Source: JALXCH01 sp964495805 (GTDB taxonomy: Bacteria; Calditrichota; Calditrichia; RBG-13-44-9). Taken from it: 15,004 nt of DNA. The notes beneath the pieces are model-generated. The model ran no database searches and was not told the DNA's origin. It saw only the letters and a program-made list of their open reading frames with translations. Position numbers and translations under genes: made by a program. Where the stretch lies: contig CAZBWV010000113.1 of NCBI GenBank assembly GCA_964495805.1, positions 1 through 15,004 on the forward strand, in the 5' to 3' direction. This document shows, in pieces, positions 1-7,988 of the stretch (within the stretch, counting starts at the first letter, position 1; the number at the start of each line of letters is the position of its first letter).

Positions 1-2
1 CT

Positions 3-2669
3 ATGGTGAAAGCGGAAGAACCCAGCGAAATTCCCAAGCATTACGACCCCAAACAGGTGGAAGACCGCTGGTACGACTTCTGGGTTCAAGGCGGTTATTT
101 TAACGCCGAGGTGAATCCCGATAAAACCCCCTATACCATTGTCATCCCTCCGCCCAATGTGACTGCGGCATTGCACATGGGCCACGCTTACAACAACACA
201 ATCCAGGATATTTATATTCGCTTTAAGCGAAAACAGGGCTACGAGACATTGTGGTTACCCGGTACCGACCATGCCGGCATTGCCACCCAGAACGTGGTAG
301 AAAAAGAATTGCGTAAAGAGGGCAAAACCCGATTTGATCTGGGACGTGAAGCGTTTGTGAAACGGGTGTGGGAGTGGAAGGAAAAGTATGGGAATCGGAT
401 TATTTACCAGCTCAAAAAGATGGGGTCTTCCTGCGACTGGCGCCGCGAGCGCTTCACCATGGACGAAGGACTTTCCCGGGCTGTGCGAGAAGTGTTCATC
501 CGACTGTACAATAAAGGCTGGATTTACCGGGGACAATACATCATTAACTGGTGTCCGCGCTGCGGTACTGCCCTTTCCGATGAAGAAGTGGAATACAAAG
601 AACTAAGCGGGCATTTGTGGTACATCAAGTATCCGGTGAAGGGTACGGAGGATTACCTGGTGGTGGCTACTACCCGACCGGAAACCATGCTGGGCGACAC
701 CGCAGTCGCGGTGCATCCGGAAGACGAACGATATGCCCACCTGATTGGGAAGACGGTGATTTTACCACTGATGAATCGGGAAATTCCGGTCATTGCCGAC
801 CGGCAGGTGGACCCGGAATTCGGTACCGGAGCGGTGAAGGTGACGCCTGCACACGACCCCAACGACTTTCAAATCGCGCAACGGCATCATTTACCCCATG
901 TGAATATTCTGAATAACGATGGTACGCTGAACGAGAATGCCGGAGCGTATGCCGGCATGGATCGTTTTGAAGCGCGCAAAAAGGTGGTGGCAGACCTGGA
1001 AGAACAGGGGCTGCTGCTGAAAATAGAAACTCATCAGCACAGTGTGGGGCATTGCCACCGCTGTGGAACGGTGATTGAACCCTGGCTCAGCGAGCAATGG
1101 TTTGTGAAAATGAAAGACCTGGCGCGTCCCGCCATGGAAGTGGTGAGAGACGGCCGGATTCAATTCCATCCCGCCGAACGCTGGCTGAAAACCTATCTGA
1201 ACTGGCTGGAAAATATCCGGGATTGGTGTATCAGCCGACAATTGTGGTGGGGACACCGCATCCCGGTGTACTACTGCCAGGATTGCGGGCACACGGTAGC
1301 GGCGCACGAGATGCCGAAAAAGTGCGAAAAGTGCGGTGGTACCCACTTTAAACAGGATGACGATGTGCTGGACACCTGGTTCAGCTCCTGGCTCTGGCCT
1401 TTTTCCACATTGGGCTGGCCGGACGATACTCCGGAATTGAAATACTTCTATCCCACCGATCTGCTGGTCACCGGACCGGATATTATCTTCTTCTGGGTGG
1501 CACGCATGATTATGGCGGGAATGGAATTCATGAAAGATATCCCATTCAAGGATGTGTACCTCAACGGTATTGTGCGCGACCATCTGGGACGCAAAATGAG
1601 CAAGTCGCTGGGTAATGGCATCGATCCGGTGGAAATCATTGAAAAATACAGTGCCGATGCCATGCGCTTTACCCTGATCATGCTGAGCTCAGAGGGGCAG
1701 GACATCAATCTGGCGGAATCCCATTTCGAAATGGGGCGCAATTTCTCCAACAAAATCTGGAACGCTTATCGGTTCCTGGCTCTGAATCTGGAACAACCCC
1801 GGGACAATTTCCGCGATTACCAGAAATACTTTACCCTGGCCGATCACTGGATACTCAGCCGTTTGCAGCGTGCCATCGAAGGAGTGACCAGCAATCTGGA
1901 GAATTTCCGGGTGAACGATTCATTGAATGCAGTGTACCACTTTTTCTGGCACGAGTACTGCGACTGGTATCTGGAGCTGATTAAACCGCGTCTGGCGGCT
2001 GATGCCGATCCGATCGACCGGGAAACTGCGCGAACGGTGGCAGTACATGTGATGAAGACCGCCATGAGTTTACTGCACCCGTATATTCCGTTCATTACCG
2101 AGGAAATCTGGAATCGGTTGAAACATCCCGAAGAAGCACCGAATGTGGTGGCGCAATGGCCGCAAATGGACGAAAGCCTTATCTCCGATTCCGCTGAAGC
2201 CCAGATGAATTTTATTCAGGAATTTATCTCTGCCGTGCGAACGATCCGTTCGGAGATGAATGTACCACCGGCCAGTAAAGCGGATGTGAAATTCAAGACC
2301 GAAGACGAGAATTATCTGTATTTGATTGACACCTACGGGCATTACATTCAACGCCTGGCGCGGGTGGAAGCAATTGATCGGGTGCCACAAAGTGAGAAGG
2401 TACCCGCGGCGGCAGTAGCTGTGGTGGAAAAAGTGGAACTGTTTGTACCACTGGCCGGACTGATTGACCTGGAGGTGGAACGCCAGCGCCTGAATAAAGA
2501 AATCCAGCGGCTGGAAAAACAGATTGCCGGTCTGGAGAAAAAGCTGGCCAATGAGCAATTTCTTACCCGTGCTCCGGAACGCGTCGTGGAGCAGGAACGG
2601 AACAAATTAACCCGTTTCAAAGAAAAATTAGAAAAGTTGCGTCACAACATTCAGCAACTAAATGAATAG
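3..2669 (+). CDS. valS: Valyl-tRNA synthetase (class I aminoacyl-tRNA synthetase)
   Basis: Charges tRNA-Val with valine in the cytoplasm and hydrolyses mischarged Thr-tRNA. The 888 residues match the usual bacterial length (roughly 860-950). The HIGH-type motif is HMGH at residues 58-61 after IPPPNVTAAL, and KMSKS is at 531-535. The CP1 editing domain carries TTRPETMLGD at 223-232. Four CxxC pairs (CPRC 184-187, CHRC 351-354, CQDC 425-428, CEKC 441-444) are probable zinc-knuckle ligands. The last ~70 residues (from about 820, LIDLEVERQRLNKEI) form the tRNA-binding coiled coil typical of ValRS. The ATG lies 2 bases from the window edge, so its SD cannot be checked and a longer N-terminus is possible. 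However, the first conserved block (KHYDPKQVEDRWYDFW, from residue 13) sits where expected. First visible gene of a tight + strand cluster. Confidence 0.97.
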   Translation: MVKAEEPSEIPKHYDPKQVEDRWYDFWVQGGYFNAEVNPDKTPYTIVIPPPNVTAALHMGHAYNNTIQDIYIRFKRKQGYETLWLPGTDHAGIATQNVVEKELRKEGKTRFDLGREAFVKRVWEWKEKYGNRIIYQLKKMGSSCDWRRERFTMDEGLSRAVREVFIRLYNKGWIYRGQYIINWCPRCGTALSDEEVEYKELSGHLWYIKYPVKGTEDYLVVATTRPETMLGDTAVAVHPEDERYAHLIGKTVILPLMNREIPVIADRQVDPEFGTGAVKVTPAHDPNDFQIAQRHHLPHVNILNNDGTLNENAGAYAGMDRFEARKKVVADLEEQGLLLKIETHQHSVGHCHRCGTVIEPWLSEQWFVKMKDLARPAMEVVRDGRIQFHPAERWLKTYLNWLENIRDWCISRQLWWGHRIPVYYCQDCGHTVAAHEMPKKCEKCGGTHFKQDDDVLDTWFSSWLWPFSTLGWPDDTPELKYFYPTDLLVTGPDIIFFWVARMIMAGMEFMKDIPFKDVYLNGIVRDHLGRKMSKSLGNGIDPVEIIEKYSADAMRFTLIMLSSEGQDINLAESHFEMGRNFSNKIWNAYRFLALNLEQPRDNFRDYQKYFTLADHWILSRLQRAIEGVTSNLENFRVNDSLNAVYHFFWHEYCDWYLELIKPRLAADADPIDRETARTVAVHVMKTAMSLLHPYIPFITEEIWNRLKHPEEAPNVVAQWPQMDESLISDSAEAQMNFIQEFISAVRTIRSEMNVPPASKADVKFKTEDENYLYLIDTYGHYIQRLARVEAIDRVPQSEKVPAAAVAVVEKVELFVPLAGLIDLEVERQRLNKEIQRLEKQIAGLEKKLANEQFLTRAPERVVEQERNKLTRFKEKLEKLRHNIQQLNE

Positions 2670-2677
2670 GAGAAATT

Positions 2678-4036
2678 ATGAAGTCCTTTGTTTATTGGTG
2701 GTTCATCATATTAACGATTGGGGGAATTGTGCTTGCTGACGAAAATTATGTAACCGTGTACAATCAAAATCTGGCGCTGGTGAAACAGGTACGAACAGTG
2801 GAAATAACCCGTTCCAATCTTCCGTTAAAATTTACGGATGTGGCAGCTAAAATTATTCCCACTTCGGTGCATTTGCGAAATTTGAGCGGGAATCAAGACT
2901 TCACGATCCTGGAACAGAATTTTGAATATGACCTGGTGAGTGGCGAGAAAATTCTGGATAAGTACATCGATCACGAAGTGGAGATAATTACCGATAGGGG
3001 ACAGCTGATTAGCGGAATATTGTTGAGTAAAAGTGGCAGGAGTCTGGTGCTTAAAACCGACGATGGCATACGTATTTTGCCCCTGAATGATAAGATGCAG
3101 ATAAATGTGAAAGACCTGCCGGAAGGATTGATTACCCGGCCCACTTTAATCTGGGAAGTCGCCGGAGTGAAGAACGGTAAGGAAAAACTGGAAGTTAGCT
3201 ACCTGACCGAAGGGATGAACTGGCACGCGGAATATGTGGGTGTGTTAAACGAAAATGCTACCCAATTGGGGCTGGATGCCTGGGTATCGGTGGAGAACCA
3301 GAGTGGTGCCACATTTCAGGATGCCAGATTGAAACTGGTGGCAGGGGAAATTCATCGGGCACCTTCGCCGCAAATTCAGGAATACGCTATGGAAGCCATG
3401 GCACCTGCGTACAAACGCACCGGCCGCCAGAAAGGTTTTCAGGAACGCTCTTTTTTTGAATATCATATTTATGAATTACAGCGTCCCACCACGTTGAAAA
3501 ATAATCAGATCAAACAGATTTCCCTTTTCCCGGCCGCTACAGTGAAATGCCACAAAGAGTTTGTTTACTCCCCCTGGCGGGATTCGGAAAATATCTTTGT
3601 GAAGCTGGCTTTCGAGAATAAAAAGAGCCAGGGATTGGGAATCCCATTGCCGGCGGGAATTTTTCGCATCTATAAAAAGGATCAGGAAAGCCTGGAATTT
3701 ATCGGAGAGGATCGCATCGACCACACACCACGTAACGAATCGGTAAAAGTGACCATGGGTAAGGCGTTCGATTTAAAGGCTGAACGGAAAGTGGTTACCA
3801 CCACCAAAATTTCCGACCGTTCTCAGAAGATGACCGTAGAGATTGAATTGAGAAACCACAAGGAAAAGGAAGCGGTGACCATACTGGTGGACGAACGCAT
3901 GCCCGCTATCCAGTGGAAGATTTCGGACAGTAACTTCTCTTATAAAAAAATTGATGTTACCCGGGTGGAATTTAACGTTCCCGTACCGGCAAACGATAAG
4001 GTTAAATTACGCTATACGGTGGTTTATTCCTGGTGA
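2678..4036 (+). CDS. Secreted DUF4139-type protein
   Basis: 452 residues, function unknown. The first 20 residues (MKSFVYWWFIILTIGGIVLA, followed by DENY) form a clear signal peptide with probable cleavage after Ala20, so the protein should be periplasmic or outer-membrane associated. The mature N-terminus (VTVYNQNLALVKQVRTVEI, then PTSVHLRNL, LEQNFEYDLVSGEKILDKYI) and the middle (LIWEVAGVKNGKEKLEVSYL, MNWHAEYVGVL) look like the DUF4139 family of beta-rich secreted proteins, recognised from memory. The C-terminal half is predicted beta (EIELRNHKEKEAVTILVDE). No catalytic motif is seen. The SD AGGAG (2668-2672) overlaps the valS stop, giving an 8-base gap, and the next gene begins 8 bases after the stop, so it is probably cotranscribed with both. 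Family assignment is fairly firm; biological role is not known. Confidence 0.8.
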   Translation: MKSFVYWWFIILTIGGIVLADENYVTVYNQNLALVKQVRTVEITRSNLPLKFTDVAAKIIPTSVHLRNLSGNQDFTILEQNFEYDLVSGEKILDKYIDHEVEIITDRGQLISGILLSKSGRSLVLKTDDGIRILPLNDKMQINVKDLPEGLITRPTLIWEVAGVKNGKEKLEVSYLTEGMNWHAEYVGVLNENATQLGLDAWVSVENQSGATFQDARLKLVAGEIHRAPSPQIQEYAMEAMAPAYKRTGRQKGFQERSFFEYHIYELQRPTTLKNNQIKQISLFPAATVKCHKEFVYSPWRDSENIFVKLAFENKKSQGLGIPLPAGIFRIYKKDQESLEFIGEDRIDHTPRNESVKVTMGKAFDLKAERKVVTTTKISDRSQKMTVEIELRNHKEKEAVTILVDERMPAIQWKISDSNFSYKKIDVTRVEFNVPVPANDKVKLRYTVVYSW

Positions 4037-4038
4037 GG
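4035..4038 (+). promoter_or_regulatory. SD that sets the PEGA-protein start
   Basis: GAGG lies 6 bases before the ATG at 4045 and overlaps the preceding stop codon (TGA 4034-4036). The alternative in-frame GTG at 4033 has no purine-rich sequence before it, so the ATG is preferred. The overlap of SD and stop suggests translational coupling to the DUF4139 gene. Confidence 0.65.
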
Positions 4039-4044
4039 TTCCAC

Positions 4045-5994
4045 ATGAAGAAAAAGTTTCCCCTTTCGTATCGAACCATTCAGAAGATTAAAGCTGAGGA
4101 ATGCGAGCGGTTTTTCTCTGAATTACCCGGGTATTACCTTTACATGAATCACCTGGGTGAGATTCGCTGGATGACCGAAGAGGAAGCCCTGAAACAGCAC
4201 GAATATTTTTTGTACAGCGAATCTCTGATCCGTCGATGGCGTCGTCGCATTCGCACCCGCCGGAAGATTGATTTGAATAAACTCTCCGGCGCCGAAAGGG
4301 AATTGCGCCTTCGTATCCGGGCTTATCTGGAAAAACGATATCTGGGGAAGCTGCGTCCGGAAACGGAGCGAATGTTGCCGGATGAATGGGAGTACGACAT
4401 CACCGATGAAGAAATTGAAAGCATTCCCATTTCCCTGGATGTGGGAAGCGAAGCGGTGTGGAAAAAACTGCTCTGGACGGTGGGGATTCTGGGGGTCCTG
4501 GCAATTGTGAGCTACATCTGGGTGTCCATGAACACGCGTCCGCTTACCGGCCAGTTGCTGGTACGGGGTGATATTCCCGGCGCCCGTGTTTATCTGGACG
4601 AAACCGATTTTATCGGCTATGTGAATCGGCCCATTACCAATGTGCCGGTCGGTTTACACCGCATCACCGTGATTAAGGAGGGGTATGTCACCATTCCGAA
4701 ATATCACGAAATTGAAATTGTTCCGGATTCGCTCATCACCCTGGATTTTAAATTTAAGGTTTCCCGTCAGGAAAAAGAGGGATATTTGCGGCTGGTAACC
4801 GACCAGCCCAATTCCCGGGTGTTTATTGATGGGGACTATTATGGGATTTTAGAAGATGAACCGGTGGTCATTCTGGAAGAGGGGCAACACACGGTTCGGG
4901 TAAGCAAAAAAGGATACATTACCATTCCCGCAGAGAAAATTGTAAATATTTCGCCGGGAGATACTTCGCTGCTTATTTTTCATCAGGCTCCGGCCACCAC
5001 TCAATCGACTCCCACTGAACACGCCCGACGTACCGGCATCGGCAGCATCGAAGTGAATTCCAATGTAAAGGGTGCACGCATCTTTTTAAATGGCAAAGAT
5101 ACCGAAGAAGAAACTGATTATGTATTTACCAAACTGGCATTTGGGGATTATGTGGTTCAGGTGCGCAAGGAAGGGTACACGGTTACTCCGGATAAAGTGG
5201 AATTAAAATTAACCGCAGCCAGTCCCACTGCGGTGGCAAATTTTAACCTGAAACGGGAATTCGAACGGGTACGCATTTCCACCAAACCGGCCAAAGGCCA
5301 GATTTTCGTGGATGGTGAGTTTAAGGGGGAAGGCAAGTTTGAAGGGGTACTGAAAATCGGTAAACACGTGGTTACCTTTGGTGATCTGGCCGGATTCAAA
5401 ACGCCCAAAAAGCGAGAAATTGAAGTTCGTGCCGGAAAGGTGGTTCATCTGCATGTTAATTATTTCCCCATTATCCATATCATGGCTGAGATTGATAAAG
5501 ATGGCAATGTCGTCACGGAAAACTGCGAAGTTCACCTGGGTTACACCTTTCGTAACCGGGCTTTTTCCACGGCCGAAAATGCCGGGCCGGAAATTGTGTA
5601 TCATAAAAAATTGAAAGAATATCTGTGGAAATTAGGTTATGCCTTTCCCTATCGGAATCCCAAAGGGAACGATGCCCTGCGAGTTGTATTTAAATTACCC
5701 CGGGATATAGATTTAGGATTTGAACAACCGTTTACCGTACGTATGTGGGCTGCCAGCTCCCGGGAAGGATATCCTTTAAGTTTAACCACCAAAGTGGATA
5801 TTAACGTGAAGTTCAATAACACCATTCTTAGCTACCGCTACAAACCGAAGTTCCTGGAAGATATTGGTGGGCTGGAATTGGTGGAATGGGATGTGTCCAC
5901 AGCGTTACGACGGGGAACCAATATCTTTGAAGTGAGCACGACTGACAATAATAATCGCTATTTTTACATTAAACGGATTGAAATATTTAATTAG
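4045..5994 (+). CDS. Single-TM protein with four PEGA-like repeats
   Basis: 649 residues from ATG 4045. Residues 1-140 are hydrophilic, helical and strongly basic in one stretch (RRWRRRIRTRRK), with no family I recognise. One membrane segment follows (about 142-160, LLWTVGILGVLAIVSYIWV). The positive-inside rule puts the N-terminus in the cytoplasm and the rest in the periplasm. Four PEGA-type beta repeats start near residues 169, 246, 333 and 407. Each has the pattern of a small 'ARVYLDE/SRVFIDG/ARIFLNG/GQIFVDG' strand, then a 'GxHxVxVxKxGYxTxP'-like strand (VTVIKEGYVTIP-type ends are clearest in repeats 1-3). Residues ~471-649 form another beta-rich domain, perhaps a jelly roll (ELVEWDVSTALRRGTNIFEV). 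PEGA domains are often found in surface and cell-wall-associated proteins. Its partner may be the DUF4139 protein encoded just upstream; function is unknown. Confidence 0.85.
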   Translation: MKKKFPLSYRTIQKIKAEECERFFSELPGYYLYMNHLGEIRWMTEEEALKQHEYFLYSESLIRRWRRRIRTRRKIDLNKLSGAERELRLRIRAYLEKRYLGKLRPETERMLPDEWEYDITDEEIESIPISLDVGSEAVWKKLLWTVGILGVLAIVSYIWVSMNTRPLTGQLLVRGDIPGARVYLDETDFIGYVNRPITNVPVGLHRITVIKEGYVTIPKYHEIEIVPDSLITLDFKFKVSRQEKEGYLRLVTDQPNSRVFIDGDYYGILEDEPVVILEEGQHTVRVSKKGYITIPAEKIVNISPGDTSLLIFHQAPATTQSTPTEHARRTGIGSIEVNSNVKGARIFLNGKDTEEETDYVFTKLAFGDYVVQVRKEGYTVTPDKVELKLTAASPTAVANFNLKREFERVRISTKPAKGQIFVDGEFKGEGKFEGVLKIGKHVVTFGDLAGFKTPKKREIEVRAGKVVHLHVNYFPIIHIMAEIDKDGNVVTENCEVHLGYTFRNRAFSTAENAGPEIVYHKKLKEYLWKLGYAFPYRNPKGNDALRVVFKLPRDIDLGFEQPFTVRMWAASSREGYPLSLTTKVDINVKFNNTILSYRYKPKFLEDIGGLELVEWDVSTALRRGTNIFEVSTTDNNNRYFYIKRIEIFN

Positions 5995-6030
5995 CGGAAG
6001 TGAACCAGGCTTCCCGGCAGGGTATCGAGT

Positions 6031-7356
6031 ATGGATTTGTTTTCCCAATTATCCCAGGAAAAAAGTCAGGATGCTGGTTACACTCCGCTGGCGGAACGCA
6101 CACGCCCAACCCGATTAGCCGATTTTGTGGGACACGAAGAGGTGGTAGGACCGGGGACGGTTCTGGAGAGGGAAATCCGCTCTTCCCGGGTTAAATCCAT
6201 GATTTTGTGGGGTCCCCCGGGAGTGGGGAAAACCACCCTGGCACGAATCATCGCCAATGAGGTCAATGCCGCATTTCGTTCCATCAGCGCAGTAACTGCC
6301 GGGGTTAAGGAAGTGCGCCAGATTATCGAAGAAGCGACCCGCCTGAGGAAATATTCCGGCAAACGAACCATCCTTTTCATCGATGAAATTCATCGGTTTA
6401 ATAAAGCCCAACAGGATGCCTTGCTCCATGCCGTGGAAAACGGTACCATTATTCTCATCGGAGCGACCACAGAGAATCCGTCGTTCGAGGTCATTGCCCC
6501 GTTACTCTCCCGGGCGCAGGTGTATCAGCTGAAACCCCTCACACAACAGGATATTCGTCGCATAGTGGAACGTGCTTTACAGGTGGATGAGCAACTGCGA
6601 GAGAAGAAAATTGTGGTGAAGGATTGGGAAGCGTTGTATCGGCTGGCCAATGGCGATGCCCGCCGGGCATTGAATATCATTGAAAAATCGCTGGAACTGG
6701 TGGACGAACATCAGCCGGAGATTGTGCTGGATGGTGAAATTTTTCAGAAAGCAGCCGTGCAAAAGCTGATTTATCATGACAAAAACGGGGAAGCCCACTA
6801 CGATATCATCTCGGCATTCATTAAAAGCGTGCGCGGAAGCGATCCCGATGCAGCCATTTACTGGATGGCACGTTTGTTGGAAGCCGGGGAAAAACCGGAA
6901 TTCATTGCCCGCCGTATGGTGATTCTGGCTGCTGAAGATATCGGAAACGCCGATCCCTTTGCTCTGGTACTGGCAACCAATTGTTTTACCGCCGTCCATT
7001 ACGTGGGGATGCCCGAAGCGAAAATCATTCTCGCGCAAGTTGCTGCTTACCTGGCTACTACCCCCAAAAGCAATGCCGCAATTGTGGCGATTAATCGGGC
7101 TATTGAAGACGTAAAGAACTATCCCGATCTTCCCGTACCTCTACATCTTCGGAATGCCCCGACGTCTCTGCTAACAGACCTGGGGTACGGAAAGGAATAC
7201 AGGTATGTGCACGACTATCCGGGGCATTTTGTTCAGGAAAATTATTTGCCCCCGGAATTAAAAAATCGTATATATTATAAGCCCGGTCGGGAAGGGAAGG
7301 AGGTAAATTTCCTGAATCGTCTGAAAAAACTGTGGCAGGGTAAAAAAAGGTATTGA
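6031..7356 (+). CDS. rarA: RarA/MgsA AAA+ ATPase (replication-associated recombination protein A)
   Basis: A clamp-loader-like AAA+ ATPase of the RarA/MgsA/WRNIP1 family that acts at stalled replication forks in the cytoplasm. The 441-residue length is normal for the family. Visible motifs are Walker A GPPGVGKT (61-68), Walker B ILFIDE (114-119) followed by IHRFNKAQQD, sensor-1 GATTENPSF (144-152) and the Ser-Arg finger at 160-161. The C-terminal half has the family signatures KSVRGSDPDAAIYWMARLLE and RRMVILAAEDIGNADPFAL, and it ends with the typical HLRNAP and GYGKEYRYVHD blocks. The ATG at 6031 has AGGG (6019-6022) 8 bases upstream; an in-frame TGA at 6001 excludes a much longer start. It sits 36 bases after the PEGA gene and 20 bases before the next, consistent with one operon. 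Nothing appears degenerate. Confidence 0.96.
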   Translation: MDLFSQLSQEKSQDAGYTPLAERTRPTRLADFVGHEEVVGPGTVLEREIRSSRVKSMILWGPPGVGKTTLARIIANEVNAAFRSISAVTAGVKEVRQIIEEATRLRKYSGKRTILFIDEIHRFNKAQQDALLHAVENGTIILIGATTENPSFEVIAPLLSRAQVYQLKPLTQQDIRRIVERALQVDEQLREKKIVVKDWEALYRLANGDARRALNIIEKSLELVDEHQPEIVLDGEIFQKAAVQKLIYHDKNGEAHYDIISAFIKSVRGSDPDAAIYWMARLLEAGEKPEFIARRMVILAAEDIGNADPFALVLATNCFTAVHYVGMPEAKIILAQVAAYLATTPKSNAAIVAINRAIEDVKNYPDLPVPLHLRNAPTSLLTDLGYGKEYRYVHDYPGHFVQENYLPPELKNRIYYKPGREGKEVNFLNRLKKLWQGKKRY

Positions 7357-7363
7357 GTGAAAT

Positions 7364-7369
7364 AGGAAG
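7364..7369 (+). promoter_or_regulatory. SD that sets the start at 7377
   Basis: AGGAAG is 7 bases before ATG 7377. The longest reading of the frame would instead begin at TTG 7353, overlapping the end of rarA, where I see no convincing SD at the correct distance. The later ATG is therefore chosen. Confidence 0.6.
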
Positions 7370-7376
7370 CAAAACC

Positions 7377-7877
7377 ATGGGAGTAAAGCACTGGCTAGCT
7401 CAAAAATATGTTTCGTGGAATACAAAAAAAGATCTGGATGAGCTGGAAACAATATCTGTTTCGGTGCCATTATCGCCCGGAAAGGTTAAAAGCGTGCTTA
7501 TTGTACTTCCGCGCCAGATGGAATTGGTCGATGCGGCGGTGTCCTTGGTACATGATCTGAAAAAAGAATTTCCGGCATGGAGGTTTATGGTATTGGATAT
7601 GGATAAAGTGCTCTCCCATAAATTAAACCGACTGGATTTACCCAATAATCAATTCATCCAGGAATTAAGTGACAATTCTTTCGACCTGGTGCTGGATTTG
7701 AATGATGGATATGATTTACGAGTTGCCTATTTGCTGGTAAAACTAAAAATTCCCTACCGATTACACTTGTCCGAGATTCCCAATAATTACTACAACATTT
7801 TCGTTCAATCCGGAGACAAAAACAGTCAGGATTTTACCTATGTGCTCCGGTATTTAAAGAAAATATTTGTGAATTAA
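7377..7877 (+). CDS. Hypothetical protein, possible Rossmann-like (GT9- or DUF6913-like) fold
   Basis: 166 residues with no signal peptide or membrane segment. The order of elements suggests an alpha/beta protein: a strand (VKSVLIVLP, about 37-45), a helix (DAAVSLVHDLKKEF), a strand (WRFMVLDMD), a polar stretch, then NSFDLVLDLNDGYDLRVAYLLVKLKIPYRLHL. The last motif, 'FDLVLDLN...' followed by a helix and a short strand, resembles the donor-domain edge of ADP-heptose-type (GT9) glycosyltransferases, or the small DUF6913 proteins of Bacteroidota. It is far too short for a complete glycosyltransferase and no sugar-nucleotide binding motif is seen. It is AT-richer than rarA. It closes the + strand cluster, 20 bases after rarA. 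I do not know its function, and the fold statement is only a visual impression. Confidence 0.7.
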   Translation: MGVKHWLAQKYVSWNTKKDLDELETISVSVPLSPGKVKSVLIVLPRQMELVDAAVSLVHDLKKEFPAWRFMVLDMDKVLSHKLNRLDLPNNQFIQELSDNSFDLVLDLNDGYDLRVAYLLVKLKIPYRLHLSEIPNNYYNIFVQSGDKNSQDFTYVLRYLKKIFVN

Positions 7878-7908
7878 TTTTTTACAGTGGGATTTCGGTA
7901 GTCTGAAC

Positions 7909-7928
7909 AACAACTTCGGGGAGTTGTT
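7909..7928. repeat. Inverted repeat (7-bp stem, 6-base loop)
   Basis: AACAACT (7909-7915) and AGTTGTT (7922-7928) are exact reverse complements around the loop TCGGGG. It lies between the small hypothetical gene and the secreted 998-residue protein. No T tract follows, so it is not a standard intrinsic terminator. It could be a weak terminator with another mechanism, a 5' UTR hairpin or an operator, or it may be chance. Confidence 0.4.
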
Positions 7929-7988
7929 CCATTCGTGAGTTTCGTAACAAGTAAACACCGTAAATAAACGATACGATAAGGAGAAAGT

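Noticed and set aside
891..1583. 230-codon minus-strand ORF inside valS
   Set aside because: It lies wholly inside a well-conserved valS; its translation is His/Arg-rich with no recognisable motif, a shadow of the codon bias of the real frame.
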